Both the position numbers and the translations under genes were made by a program. Shown here one piece after another: positions 16,770-24,963 of a DNA stretch of 61,966 nt. Origin of the DNA: Bacteriovoracia bacterium (GTDB lineage: Bacteria > Bdellovibrionota > Bacteriovoracia > Bacteriovoracales > Bacteriovoracaceae); NCBI GenBank assembly GCA_030427595.1, contig JAUIBX010000003.1, forward strand, positions 1 through 61,966, read 5' to 3'. How positions within the stretch are numbered: the first letter of the stretch is position 1; each line of letters starts with the position of its first letter. The notes below the pieces were generated by a model. That model was not told the DNA's origin. It made no database searches and worked only from the letters and a program-made list of their open reading frames with translations.

Positions 16770-17576
16770 CTAAAAAACTCCAAAGAACTTTGTAATTGAT
16801 TTTAAGGCAAGGAGAAAAAGAACTAAGGCGAAGGCTTTTCTTAGACGTTCTTGAGGTAAGCGGTGGGCGTAGTGGGCACCAATACGAGCAAAAATCAGGC
16901 TTGTGGTTAATACTCCTAAAACTCCAGGAAGGTAAATATAGCCATAGGTCATTTGTGGTAGGTTTGTGGTGGTCATGGGATTGAGAAGCGTTGATACAGT
17001 GCTTGTGAGGGCTATAAAAAAGCCAAGGGCAGCTGAGATTCCTACTGCTTGGGTCATCGGGACCCTCTTCCATGTGAGGTAGGGGACGCTTATGGTGCCT
17101 CCTCCAATGCCAAGAAATGCTGATTTTAATCCAATAACATTTCCAATAATGAGGTTGCCCCAAACGCTAGGGTTACTTTCCTTATTTTTGTCTAAGCGAA
17201 ACCCAAACCACATCTTTAAACTAATTAGAGTGACATAGACCATAAGAAGCCCTTCAAGTGTACGGGCTGGGATGGCCCTGACAAAGAATGAGCCAATGGC
17301 CGTCCCCATAATCACAAAGAAGACCAACTCCTTAAGAAGTTTAATACTTAAAGGGGTCTTTCTATGATGGTTCCATGCAGAGTAAAGACTTGTGAAAAGG
17401 ATGACCCCTAGAGAGGTTCGAGTGGCCATAAGAATCGCATGTTCTGAGGAAACTCCTAGCTTCTTCATGGCAAAGAGGAGGGCCGGCACCATAATAACGC
17501 CACCGCCTATGCCAAAGAGACCCGAGACGCTACCAACAAAGGTGCCCAATAACATAAAAAGAACCCAACTATTCAT
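16770..17576 (-). CDS. TSUP-family (TauE/SafE) membrane permease
   Basis: The 268-residue polytopic protein has about eight hydrophobic segments and the twin glycine-rich signatures of TauE/SafE transporters: GLFGIGGGVIMVPALL near residue 20-35 and LGIGGGTISVPYLTW near 155-170. These proteins export sulfite, sulfoacetate or other sulfur anions, and substrate cannot be read from sequence. It sits alone between a convergent lipoprotein gene and the hydrolase-PilZ gene on the same strand (31-base gap). Confidence 0.85.
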   Translation of the reverse strand: MNSWVLFMLLGTFVGSVSGLFGIGGGVIMVPALLFAMKKLGVSSEHAILMATRTSLGVILFTSLYSAWNHHRKTPLSIKLLKELVFFVIMGTAIGSFFVRAIPARTLEGLLMVYVTLISLKMWFGFRLDKNKESNPSVWGNLIIGNVIGLKSAFLGIGGGTISVPYLTWKRVPMTQAVGISAALGFFIALTSTVSTLLNPMTTTNLPQMTYGYIYLPGVLGVLTTSLIFARIGAHYAHRLPQERLRKAFALVLFLLALKSITKFFGVF

Positions 17577-17606
17577 GGGCTCATTCTAGAGGATGAAGTA
17601 CGTGAT

Positions 17607-18854
17607 TTAAAGAGGAGCAGGGTTAAAGACACGAGCATGGTCACCAAGCTTCTTAATGAACTTTTCAACCTTCTCATAAGTATCAAAGTCGTATCTTTTG
17701 AAGATTCCTCTAAGACCTTTTCGACCACTATCAAAGAAAATGGTCTCAAGAACAAGATCCTCTTGAGGAAGCTCTATTCTTAAGTCTCTAAGATTGACCT
17801 CTTTTAAGTACTCATCTGGTACATCAATACAGATGCCGTATGAGTTGAGATCGACAACCTTTACCTTCTTACTCCATTCATTCTTGGCATTCGTAAGAAG
17901 CGCTGGACCTTGATAAGACCAACGTGGCTCTAAGATTTTCTTTTCTAGTGGGATTTCATTTGATTGATAAAGTGAGATGCCTTCTGTTTCTACAACTTTA
18001 CCGTTGAGGGCAAAATTGAGATAGGTATCAATCATAAGACCTTTCTTAACAAAAGGTGCTAGGTGGTCACAATTTCTTAAAATGGCCACCTGTGAGCGAG
18101 GGCATTTATTAGCAACAGCAAGACATTCACTTGGAGTTGTGAAGTTGTCAAATTCACCGGCTATAACCAGAGTCTCACATTGAGGGGCATCGCCATCAAG
18201 TCCGTTGAGGTCTAAGAGACGTTGAGTATTGGAACGATAGCGTTCCTTATCTTCTTCAGAAAGATTTAAAAGAGACTTGTGAAAACCGCGCACGACAAGG
18301 CGAGGAATCTTTGTTCTCTTTCTTTGTGAGTAATTAAAGAGGTTAAGGATAACTCCCGTCGAAAAGTCATTCATGCGATTTTCATCAAGAGCAACTAAAC
18401 TTTCTTCGAGTAGGATACGAACAGATTTTCTTAGCTGAGGAGTCGTACCTCCCAAGATAAGACGATCTGTTTTTTCGGGGTACTTGCCAGCAAAGGTAAA
18501 ACCGATGGCCGAGCCGTAGCTAAGAGCAACAGGGGTTACCTTGGGGACTTTAATTTCATCAAGAAAGTCAGCCAGAATATCTGCGTATTCAGCGAAGCCA
18601 AGTTCATCTGCTTTTTGATTATTACTTCCTTGGCCAGGAAGATCGACTAAGATAACTGGCATTTGTTTACAAAGGACTTCCACTTCCTTTTTAAAGGAGT
18701 GGAATTTTTGAAAGGCACCACCAAGGATGACAAGAGGACTTACCTGAGAAACCTTTTCATCACAAAAGGCGAGGTAGTTTACTTGCCAGCCACCTTTGAC
18801 CACAGCTGTTTTGTGGTTTTGTAAGTCAGGTGCTGAAAAGAATGAAAATTTCAT
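17607..18854 (-). CDS. Alpha/beta hydrolase fused to a PilZ-like domain
   Basis: Residues about 20-290 form an alpha/beta hydrolase: VILVDLPGQGSNN oxyanion region, the nucleophile-elbow-like VALSYGSAIGF with Ser, the acid in VIAGEFDNFT and a late His in NCDHLAPFV. From about 315 a separate beta-rich domain begins (EPRWSYQGPALL...VKVVDLNSYGICIDVP), which resembles PilZ: an early Arg, then the D-x-N/S-x-x-G pattern of the cyclic-di-GMP site. I start at ATG 18854, with GGAG just upstream. A perfect palindrome lies about 72 bases ahead of the start. PilZ assignment is moderate; the second arginine of RxxxR is not evident. Confidence 0.6.
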   Translation of the reverse strand: MKFSFFSAPDLQNHKTAVVKGGWQVNYLAFCDEKVSQVSPLVILGGAFQKFHSFKKEVEVLCKQMPVILVDLPGQGSNNQKADELGFAEYADILADFLDEIKVPKVTPVALSYGSAIGFTFAGKYPEKTDRLILGGTTPQLRKSVRILLEESLVALDENRMNDFSTGVILNLFNYSQRKRTKIPRLVVRGFHKSLLNLSEEDKERYRSNTQRLLDLNGLDGDAPQCETLVIAGEFDNFTTPSECLAVANKCPRSQVAILRNCDHLAPFVKKGLMIDTYLNFALNGKVVETEGISLYQSNEIPLEKKILEPRWSYQGPALLTNAKNEWSKKVKVVDLNSYGICIDVPDEYLKEVNLRDLRIELPQEDLVLETIFFDSGRKGLRGIFKRYDFDTYEKVEKFIKKLGDHARVFNPAPL

Positions 18855-18925
18855 AACTCCGTTTCTCCCTGTTTCACATGTGCAAAATAGCACCGTAAAA
18901 TGCAAGGCCCTCTCCCGCTAAATTC

Positions 18926-18946
18926 TTATCACGCGACACGTGATAA
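18926..18946 (-). promoter_or_regulatory. Palindromic operator candidate
   Basis: TTATCACG and CGTGATAA are perfect 8-base arms around the spacer CGACA. It is not followed by a T tract on either strand, so a protein-binding dyad is more likely than a terminator. It lies upstream of the hydrolase-PilZ gene. Confidence 0.5.
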
Positions 18947-19052
18947 TCAAATTGTTTTGGACAATTTAACCAAACCCTGAAGCAAGGCTAATAGAAGTTA
19001 TTGAAATTACTGAATAAATAAATAAAACACTAGGGACAAAAGCAGGGAGAAA

Positions 19053-19331
19053 TTACTGACGCGTAGCATTGTTTATGGTCCCACAACAGGGTGTATCGTG
19101 GGCCGCAATCTCCTCATCGATCTCCTTTTTGAGGGTCTCAGTGTCTTCTTCACTAGCACCAAGTGACCTCAAAAGGGTCTCAGGAAGGGAGGGCTCTCTT
19201 AGAGTGACATTGATCCCCATCTCCTCAAGTTGTTCTGCATACTGATAGGCCTGATCTCTTTTATCGAGGTCATAGGTGGCCAGTAACTGACCTTCATCAT
19301 CGAGAAGCAAGATGGGTTTCTTTTCATTCAT
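19053..19331 (-). CDS. Small acidic protein, function unknown
   Basis: The 92-residue protein has a beta-beta start (KPILLLDDEGQLLATYDL) followed by helices (RDQAYQYAEQLEEMGINVTL) and an acidic region, ending DTPCCGTINNATRQ with a vicinal cysteine pair. No family recognised. The CC pair could bind metal. It is transcribed away from the pseudo-receiver gene at 19428 and shares the 96-base divergent gap. Confidence 0.5.
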   Translation of the reverse strand: MNEKKPILLLDDEGQLLATYDLDKRDQAYQYAEQLEEMGINVTLREPSLPETLLRSLGASEEDTETLKKEIDEEIAAHDTPCCGTINNATRQ

Positions 19332-19359
19332 GAGGTCATCCTACACTATGGTCTGTCTC

Positions 19360-19388
19360 TTGACACCTTTTTAGAGAACGCGTTTACT
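19360..19388 (+). promoter_or_regulatory. Candidate promoter of the pseudo-receiver gene
   Basis: A perfect TTGACA (19360-19365) is followed after 17 bases by TTTACT (19383-19388). The gene starts at 19428. Confidence 0.4.
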
Positions 19389-19427
19389 CGAGACAATGAT
19401 ATTGCTTCCCATATTAAGGATAGCTAA

Positions 19428-19763
19428 ATGACGCTGAAACCTTTTGTCATTGATTCTGAAGAAATGATTTGTCACCTCTTTGAACAACTGTGGGGCGAGG
19501 AGACTTACACTCTTAACTCCCTTGATGATGCTCATTTTCGCGTACCTGATTTTGGACCTAATCTCATTCTTGTTTCTTGTGATCTTTATTTGGCCCAGCA
19601 GGAAAAAGTAGAAGAACTTTTTGTTACGGAGATTCCTATTGTGCTTATGGGCTTCAGCGACCAGCTTAAAGCAGTTCAGGATAAAGGCTGGGAGGGCAAA
19701 ACCCTAGAAAAACCACTTCAAGTTGCCTCATTAAAAGAAGACCTAAAATGTCTGCTTTCTTAA
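19428..19763 (+). CDS. Stand-alone receiver-like protein lacking the phospho-acceptor Asp
   Basis: The 111 residues follow the CheY order: FVIDSEEMICHLFEQ, then PNLILVSCDLYL where a receiver has its phosphorylated Asp, PIVLMGF for the Ser/Thr strand, and TLEKPL with the conserved Lys-Pro. At the expected phosphorylation site the residue is Ser (position aligned to the Asp of 'DLIlLD'), and the N-terminal acidic pair is reduced to D-S-E-E. I therefore read it as a pseudo-receiver that may signal without phosphorylation. No kinase or output gene adjoins it. Confidence 0.5.
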   Translation: MTLKPFVIDSEEMICHLFEQLWGEETYTLNSLDDAHFRVPDFGPNLILVSCDLYLAQQEKVEELFVTEIPIVLMGFSDQLKAVQDKGWEGKTLEKPLQVASLKEDLKCLLS

Positions 19764-19794
19764 TAGTTTCTAATACATTTCCGATAAGTTAGGC

Positions 19795-19887
19795 ATGGAT
19801 AGAGATCAGCTGATCGTTTTAGCCGGTATTTGTATCGTGCTTTTGGTTTTTTCAGTCAGTTTATATTTTCGAAGTGGAGCGTTTTAG
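19795..19887 (+). CDS. Possible 30-residue single-span membrane protein
   Basis: An ATG at 19795 opens a 30-codon frame: MDRDQL, a clear hydrophobic helix (about residues 7-25: IVLAGICIVLLVFSVSLYF), then RSGAF. The ribosome site (TTAGG) is weak. A sequence similar to the FliA consensus (CCGATAA with AATAGTTT upstream) precedes it. The stop lies three bases before the convergent hflX end. It is real if the composition is selected, but it could be chance. Confidence 0.35.
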   Translation: MDRDQLIVLAGICIVLLVFSVSLYFRSGAF

Positions 19888-19890
19888 GTC

Positions 19891-21222
19891 CTATAGGGGC
19901 TTCTTGCTCAAAATATTATCACTTTCTTCTGGCTTAAGAATAAAGGGCTGCAGTCCTAATTGATTAAAAATAAAATCAGGAACTCTTACTCGATAGAAAA
20001 TTCCCTTCTCATGATTACTTGTTTTAATGATATTTGTTTTTGAGGCCACGGCACTATGAGCAGCACCTTCATCATAGGGAACAAAGAGATCATACTGATC
20101 TTGTTTTTCTAGAAAGTAATTAATGATATGGGAGCGAAGATTCCTCATATCCTCATCATTAAATGAACTCACAACATAGGAATGAGGGTGAATCCTCTTA
20201 ACAATTTTTGCTTTAATGGGATCATTGAGAAGATCTTTCTTATTAAAAACGATAAGACGCTCTTTCTCTCCAACACCGAGTTCTTTAAGAACCTCTTCTG
20301 TTACATTGAGATGCTTCTTGTAATTGGGGTCACTAATATCACAGACAATAATGAGAAGGTCAGCTTCTAGCGCCGACTCCAAAGTCGTTTTAAAACCTTC
20401 AATCAGGTTATTGGGGAGGTTGGAAATAAACCCCACAGTATCGATAAGAATCATCGGGGGATGAGTATCTGGGTTGAGAGTACGAAAAGTTGAATCCAAC
20501 GTCGCAAAGAGCTTATTTTCTTCCTTTATGGCGACTTGGCATAAGCGGTTCATCAGTGAAGACTTCCCAGCATTGGTGTAGCCAACTAGTGCAGCGGTCA
20601 CCGCCATATTCTGTCTTTTCTTCTTTTGTTGCTCACGACTTTTCGCTAAGAGTTTTAATTCCTTTTTATAGAACTCAATTCTTTCGCGGATGATACGACG
20701 GTCAAGTTCAATTTGCTTTTCACCTTCACCACCTTTAACACCGACACCACCTCTTTGACGGCCAAGGTGACTCCAAAAACCAGAAAGGCGCGGAAGTACA
20801 TATTGAAGGCGAGCGATTTCAATTTGAATTTTAGCGTCACGAGTTCGAGCATGACGGGCAAAAATTTCTAAGATGACGTGCACACGATCAACCACAGAGA
20901 GGCCAGTTATTTTACGGATATTACGGATTTGAGAGGCCGTGAGTTCAAAGTCAAAGACCAGCAGGGTGGCTCCTTCATCTTTGGCCTTGGTTGCGATCTC
21001 TTTTAGCTTTCCCGAACCAAGAATTGTTGCGGGATCAAGACTATTTCGAGATTGGATATATTGGTAGCCCGTGGGAATACCAAGGGTACGCATGAGTTCA
21101 CGTAGTTCTGTTAGAGAACGTCCCGTTTCAACTTCTGTTTTATGCTCCTCAAACTTGGGGCAGATGATGGAAACAAGGGAAGCTCTCGCATTAGTTGAAA
21201 TGTGAAATTCATTATCAAGCAA
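19891..21222 (-). CDS. hflX: HflX ribosome-associated GTPase
   Basis: HflX splits or rescues stalled ribosomes. The 443-residue protein has the N-terminal HflX domain (ILGSGKLKEI, LVFDFELTASQIRNI, VVDRVHVILEIFARHARTRDAK), the linker SGFWSHLGRQRGGVGVKGGEGEKQIELDRR that is diagnostic for HflX, and a GTPase domain with G1 GYTNAGKSS, G3 DTVGF and G4 NKKD. A C-terminal extension follows (about 370-443). It is the last gene of the pantothenate operon on this strand, 21 bases after panC; a functional link is not obvious. Confidence 0.95.
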   Translation of the reverse strand: MLDNEFHISTNARASLVSIICPKFEEHKTEVETGRSLTELRELMRTLGIPTGYQYIQSRNSLDPATILGSGKLKEIATKAKDEGATLLVFDFELTASQIRNIRKITGLSVVDRVHVILEIFARHARTRDAKIQIEIARLQYVLPRLSGFWSHLGRQRGGVGVKGGEGEKQIELDRRIIRERIEFYKKELKLLAKSREQQKKKRQNMAVTAALVGYTNAGKSSLMNRLCQVAIKEENKLFATLDSTFRTLNPDTHPPMILIDTVGFISNLPNNLIEGFKTTLESALEADLLIIVCDISDPNYKKHLNVTEEVLKELGVGEKERLIVFNKKDLLNDPIKAKIVKRIHPHSYVVSSFNDEDMRNLRSHIINYFLEKQDQYDLFVPYDEGAAHSAVASKTNIIKTSNHEKGIFYRVRVPDFIFNQLGLQPFILKPEESDNILSKKPL

Positions 21223-21243
21223 AGATAGTCCTCGATAATTCGT

Positions 21244-22080
21244 CTATAAATTAATTAGAACATTATCTATAAGACGAGTATCTCCCATGTGATAAGCCCC
21301 TGCAACCACTACTTGCCTAGTTCTTGGCCCTGGAGCTTTTAGGGTTTGAGCATCAAGAAGCTCGAGGTATTGCCATGAGGGATCTTTAAAGAGGATCTCT
21401 TGACGAAGGTTTTGCGCCTCATCGGGAGCCTTGAGGTATTTTTGGGCCACCATTCTTAATGATTTATAAATATTGGCGGCCTCTAGCTTTTGCTCGCTGG
21501 TCATATATTGATTGCGACTAGAAAGGGCCAAGCCTGAAGATTCCCTTGCAATGGGCACCATGTGAAGCTCAATCGCAAGACTAAGGTCTTTAGTCATCTT
21601 TTGGATGATCTTAAACTGTTGATAATCTTTTTGGCCGAAGTAGGCCTTATGGGCTCCACTTAATTGAAAAAGCTGATAGACGACGGTGGTGACACCTTTG
21701 AAATGGCCAGGACGTTGCAAACCACATAGGGCATGCTCGAGTCCTGTAACTTGAATTTCCGTTGAGAAGTCCTCAGGAAAAATTTCTGTTGGCCTTTCAG
21801 GAGCAAAAACAAGAATCTTTTCACTACCTTGCAGTTCTTTTAGCTTTTTAAGGTCACTTTCAAGAGTTCGGGGATATTTCTCATAGTCTTCATTGGGACC
21901 AAACTGCTTAGGATTTACAAAAATAGTAACGAGGGTGTGATCATTTTCTTTTAATGATTCTTTTACCAGGTTGAGGTGCCCTTGGTGAAGGTTGCCCATT
22001 GTGGGAACCAAACCTAAGATTCCTAGGGAGCTTTGTTGACGATAATTTAGGTAATCGGATTTCTTAGTGAAGAGCTGCAT
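21244..22080 (-). CDS. panC: PanC, pantothenate synthetase
   Basis: PanC joins pantoate and beta-alanine with ATP. The 278-residue protein shows GLVPTMGNLHQGHLNLV with the HIGH-type motif, TIFVNPKQFGPNEDYEKYPRTLE, FGQKDYQQFKII, and PIARESSGLALSSRN, all core PanC motifs. It overlaps the end of coaBC by 17 bases. It uses the product of the PanB plus reductoisomerase-like pair encoded upstream in the same operon. No panD for beta-alanine is present in the window. Confidence 0.95.
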   Translation of the reverse strand: MQLFTKKSDYLNYRQQSSLGILGLVPTMGNLHQGHLNLVKESLKENDHTLVTIFVNPKQFGPNEDYEKYPRTLESDLKKLKELQGSEKILVFAPERPTEIFPEDFSTEIQVTGLEHALCGLQRPGHFKGVTTVVYQLFQLSGAHKAYFGQKDYQQFKIIQKMTKDLSLAIELHMVPIARESSGLALSSRNQYMTSEQKLEAANIYKSLRMVAQKYLKAPDEAQNLRQEILFKDPSWQYLELLDAQTLKAPGPRTRQVVVAGAYHMGDTRLIDNVLINL

Positions 22081-23362
22081 TGTTCTCCCAGATGAGAGGA
22101 AAGGTCGCGTTTGCCATCTCTCTTTTCGTTAATAATTTTTCTGCACTCATATTTATATTGTCGATACAGGTAACAAATCGGTAGTGAGCCTGATCGGCCT
22201 TGAACCCTAGTGATTCGCCCTCATTTGATATAAGACCATTGCTGACTTTTGTTCCTACCAAGAGGTCCACTGGTTTTCGCTTGAATTTTTCAATGAGGAC
22301 TTCATCGCTCAGTTCACTTTCCGCTGCAAAGCCAATTACCTTTTGATGAGGCTTTTTGACCTTTAATACCGCGGCCAAGACATCTGGAGCCCTTTTAATT
22401 TTGAGTGAGGACTCCATTTGAGACTTTTTTAATTTTCCAGTAGAGACTTCAAATTCAATATCGCCAATGGCAGCACAGGAAATGTAAAGATCCGCCTCCG
22501 TGAAGTTTTCTAGTACCTTTTCGTACATATCACCTGTTGTTTTTATGCGAATCACTTCATAGTCAAGATGTTGTTCGTAATTATTAAGTTCTTCTGTTGC
22601 ATAGTGACCGGCAATGACGGTCACTTTATTTCCGGCCAAGAGCATGGCCTCAATAAAGGGAATCGCCGTCTTACCCGTTGATGCATTGGTGAGATAGCGG
22701 ACCTCATCAAGTGGAGCGACTGTTGCTCCTGTCGAGATTAGAATTTTCTTTGAGTTGGCGCTCGGTAGACTCCAAGTCAGGCCAATCGCCTTAATCACAG
22801 CAAGGTCCGCGAGCTTGCCTGCACCTTCATCACCACAAGCGAGGAGACCGCTTTTTGTACCTGCGATAAAAACAAAGGGAAGACCGTTAAGTTTTTTTAA
22901 GTTCTCTTGAACAAAGGGGTGAGACAACATTTCTGTGTTCATTGCAGGAAAAACCACTAAGGGCTTATCCTTTCTCCAAGCGAGAAAAAGTGAGCTCAAT
23001 AGATCTGTTGCTCTTCCCTGACAAAAGGTTGCAAGGGTATTGGAACTTAAGGGGGCAATGATCATCCGGTCAGCCCATTTGGCCAAAGCCACATGAAGAA
23101 CTGATCCCTCAAGTTTGGGGTCACGATGGGATAGTTCTCCAAAGTCATCATCTGGTTGATAAACAGCTTCACAACCGAGGTAGATAAAAGTCTCTGGCTT
23201 TATAAAGGCCAATGCGCCCTTTGTGAGAATCACACGTACTCGATGACCCGACTTCACAAAATCGCGAGCAAGATCAAAAGCTTTGTAAGCACTGATGGAA
23301 CCAGTGACACCTAGGGCTATTTTCATGGGCGCACTATTCCATAAAGAGGACTTTTTGGCCAT
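22064..23362 (-). CDS. coaBC: CoaBC, phosphopantothenoylcysteine synthetase/decarboxylase
   Basis: This 432-residue bifunctional enzyme converts 4'-phosphopantothenate and cysteine to 4'-phosphopantetheine. The N-terminal flavoprotein CoaC half has GVTGSISAYKA, IIAPLSSNTLA and the PAMNTEM motif; the C-terminal CoaB half has ISTGATVAPLDEVRYLTNASTGK and IGFAAESE. I keep ATG 23362 because AGAGG lies seven bases upstream, although a second ATG at 23326 just before the conserved KIALGVTGS is possible. It lies between coaX and panC. Confidence 0.94.
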   Translation of the reverse strand: MAKKSSLWNSAPMKIALGVTGSISAYKAFDLARDFVKSGHRVRVILTKGALAFIKPETFIYLGCEAVYQPDDDFGELSHRDPKLEGSVLHVALAKWADRMIIAPLSSNTLATFCQGRATDLLSSLFLAWRKDKPLVVFPAMNTEMLSHPFVQENLKKLNGLPFVFIAGTKSGLLACGDEGAGKLADLAVIKAIGLTWSLPSANSKKILISTGATVAPLDEVRYLTNASTGKTAIPFIEAMLLAGNKVTVIAGHYATEELNNYEQHLDYEVIRIKTTGDMYEKVLENFTEADLYISCAAIGDIEFEVSTGKLKKSQMESSLKIKRAPDVLAAVLKVKKPHQKVIGFAAESELSDEVLIEKFKRKPVDLLVGTKVSNGLISNEGESLGFKADQAHYRFVTCIDNINMSAEKLLTKREMANATFPLIWENNAALH

Positions 23363-23373
23363 GAGAGAACCTC

Positions 23374-24147
23374 TTATAACGTACTAACGTATTGAAAATA
23401 TAAGGCGTGATGAATGAGGTGGGGCTGAAAAAAAGATTCTGTTGATCCACCTTCTTGAATGGTCTGTTGAAAGAGCAACCCATCACGTCCTGTGCAAATG
23501 ACCCGTTGGTCAGGGTTATCTATCATTAGTCCTTTCACCTCTTGGGAAACTTTCTCAACGAGAGAGTTCACTAAGAATTTGTGGCCCGAGCTAATGGCAT
23601 CTTTCGTACTTTGAGGTGCACCAGAGGGGAAGTCGAGGGTGGCCTTATTTAAGCTATCAAAGTGGTGAGAACTGCTAAAGAGTTGAGCTCCTCTTTGATA
23701 ACTTTGGGCGAGAGTTACAACCCCAGGAATAATGTAACCACCTTGAAAACCTCGTTCATTGACATGGTCAATGGTTAAGAAAGTTCCAGAATCTATGATG
23801 ATGACAGGAGCTTTGAGAGCATGAAAGCAGTAATGGGCGATCGCCAAGCGGTCATGGCCTAAAGTTCTCTCATAAGAAATCGGCATTCCTAGAAATGAGT
23901 TTCCCTCATTACTGTTAAAGTCTTGAAAAATCTTTGAAGATTTAACCTCTCGAGAAACGGAGGAAATCATGGTTCTTTTTTGTGGTAAATCTTTGAGTTC
24001 TTCAAAGCTTAAAGGGGTGATCTTTTTAAGTTGACCCTTCTTCCATTGGCCAACATGGGGATTGCTATTTCCGATATCGCAGGTAAAGCAATCTTCCTTG
24101 GGAAGACTGTTATCAAACTTTAGGAATAGAGACTCGAGAGAATTCAT
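23374..24147 (-). CDS. coaX: CoaX, type III pantothenate kinase
   Basis: CoaX phosphorylates pantothenate. The 257-residue ASKHA-fold protein has the first phosphate motif CDIGNSN near residue 23-29, the GHDR motif of type III kinases in RTLGHDRLA, and DSGTFLTIDHV for the second phosphate motif followed by GGYIIPGV. The start is uncertain: ATG 24147 is used here, and an in-frame TTG at 24153 abuts the panB stop. Type III enzymes are not inhibited by CoA, so pathway control is likely transcriptional. Confidence 0.9.
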   Translation of the reverse strand: MNSLESLFLKFDNSLPKEDCFTCDIGNSNPHVGQWKKGQLKKITPLSFEELKDLPQKRTMISSVSREVKSSKIFQDFNSNEGNSFLGMPISYERTLGHDRLAIAHYCFHALKAPVIIIDSGTFLTIDHVNERGFQGGYIIPGVVTLAQSYQRGAQLFSSSHHFDSLNKATLDFPSGAPQSTKDAISSGHKFLVNSLVEKVSQEVKGLMIDNPDQRVICTGRDGLLFQQTIQEGGSTESFFQPHLIHHALYFQYVSTL

Positions 24148-24153
24148 TACCAA

Positions 24154-24960
24154 CTAAGGGGTGTGAGTTTGGGATGTGTTCTGATCTTTCTTAGAGGCAA
24201 CGTCTTTGAGGTAAAGTTCAACTCCCTGACGTTTGAGTTCATAAAAGTCCGCGACAGGGTGGCAAAAGTTAGGGGGTCTGTTTGGTCCCATCTTGAGAAG
24301 GTCATTGATCACAAGGACCTGGCCATCAGTTTGGTCACCACTACCAATACCAATCGTTGGAATAGACAGTTCTTGTGAAATCTCTTGAGCAAGGGGAGCT
24401 GTCACACACTCTAAAACCAGGGCGAAGCAACCAGCGTCTTGTAAGGCCTTGGCTTCACTCTTTAAGCGAAGAGCATCAGGATCATTTTTACCATGGGTAT
24501 AATAGCCACCTTGTTGGTGAACACTTTGTGGGGTCAGGCCAATATGACCCATTACAGGTATTCCAACTTCCGTACATTTTTTGATGAGTTCGCAAAAAGT
24601 GACTGAGGCTCCTTCTAACTTTAGGGCCTCCGCCTTCGTGTATTGAAAGAGCTTAATGGTATTATCAAGACCACGTTCAACAGTGGCATAAGTTCCAAAG
24701 GGTAAATCAACCACGGTGAATTTATCAGGGGCACCTCTTTTAACGGCACGACCAAAGGTCATCATATCCTCAAGTGTCGTCTCAACTGTTGTTTCGTAAC
24801 CGAGAACAACATTTCCTACGGAGTCTCCCACAAGAATGAGATCGAGATCAGTTTCATTGAGGAGTTGAGCGGTTTGATAGTCGTAGCAAGTAAGCATGCT
24901 AAGAGGACGAGCCCCTTTAGATAATTTACGTGACTTTATTTTGCGGGTGTTGAGTTTCAT
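24154..24960 (-). CDS. panB: PanB, ketopantoate hydroxymethyltransferase
   Basis: PanB makes ketopantoate from 2-ketoisovalerate and methylene-tetrahydrofolate. The 268-residue TIM-barrel protein shows MLTCYDYQTAQLL, LVGDSVGNVVLGYETT, VVDLPFGTYA, MGHIGLTPQSVHQQGGY and PTIGIGSG, essentially every PanB signature. Only three bases separate its start from the stop of the reductoisomerase-like gene, so the ketopantoate maker and its probable reducer are translated together. Confidence 0.96.
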   Translation of the reverse strand: MKLNTRKIKSRKLSKGARPLSMLTCYDYQTAQLLNETDLDLILVGDSVGNVVLGYETTVETTLEDMMTFGRAVKRGAPDKFTVVDLPFGTYATVERGLDNTIKLFQYTKAEALKLEGASVTFCELIKKCTEVGIPVMGHIGLTPQSVHQQGGYYTHGKNDPDALRLKSEAKALQDAGCFALVLECVTAPLAQEISQELSIPTIGIGSGDQTDGQVLVINDLLKMGPNRPPNFCHPVADFYELKRQGVELYLKDVASKKDQNTSQTHTP

Positions 24961-24963
24961 GGT

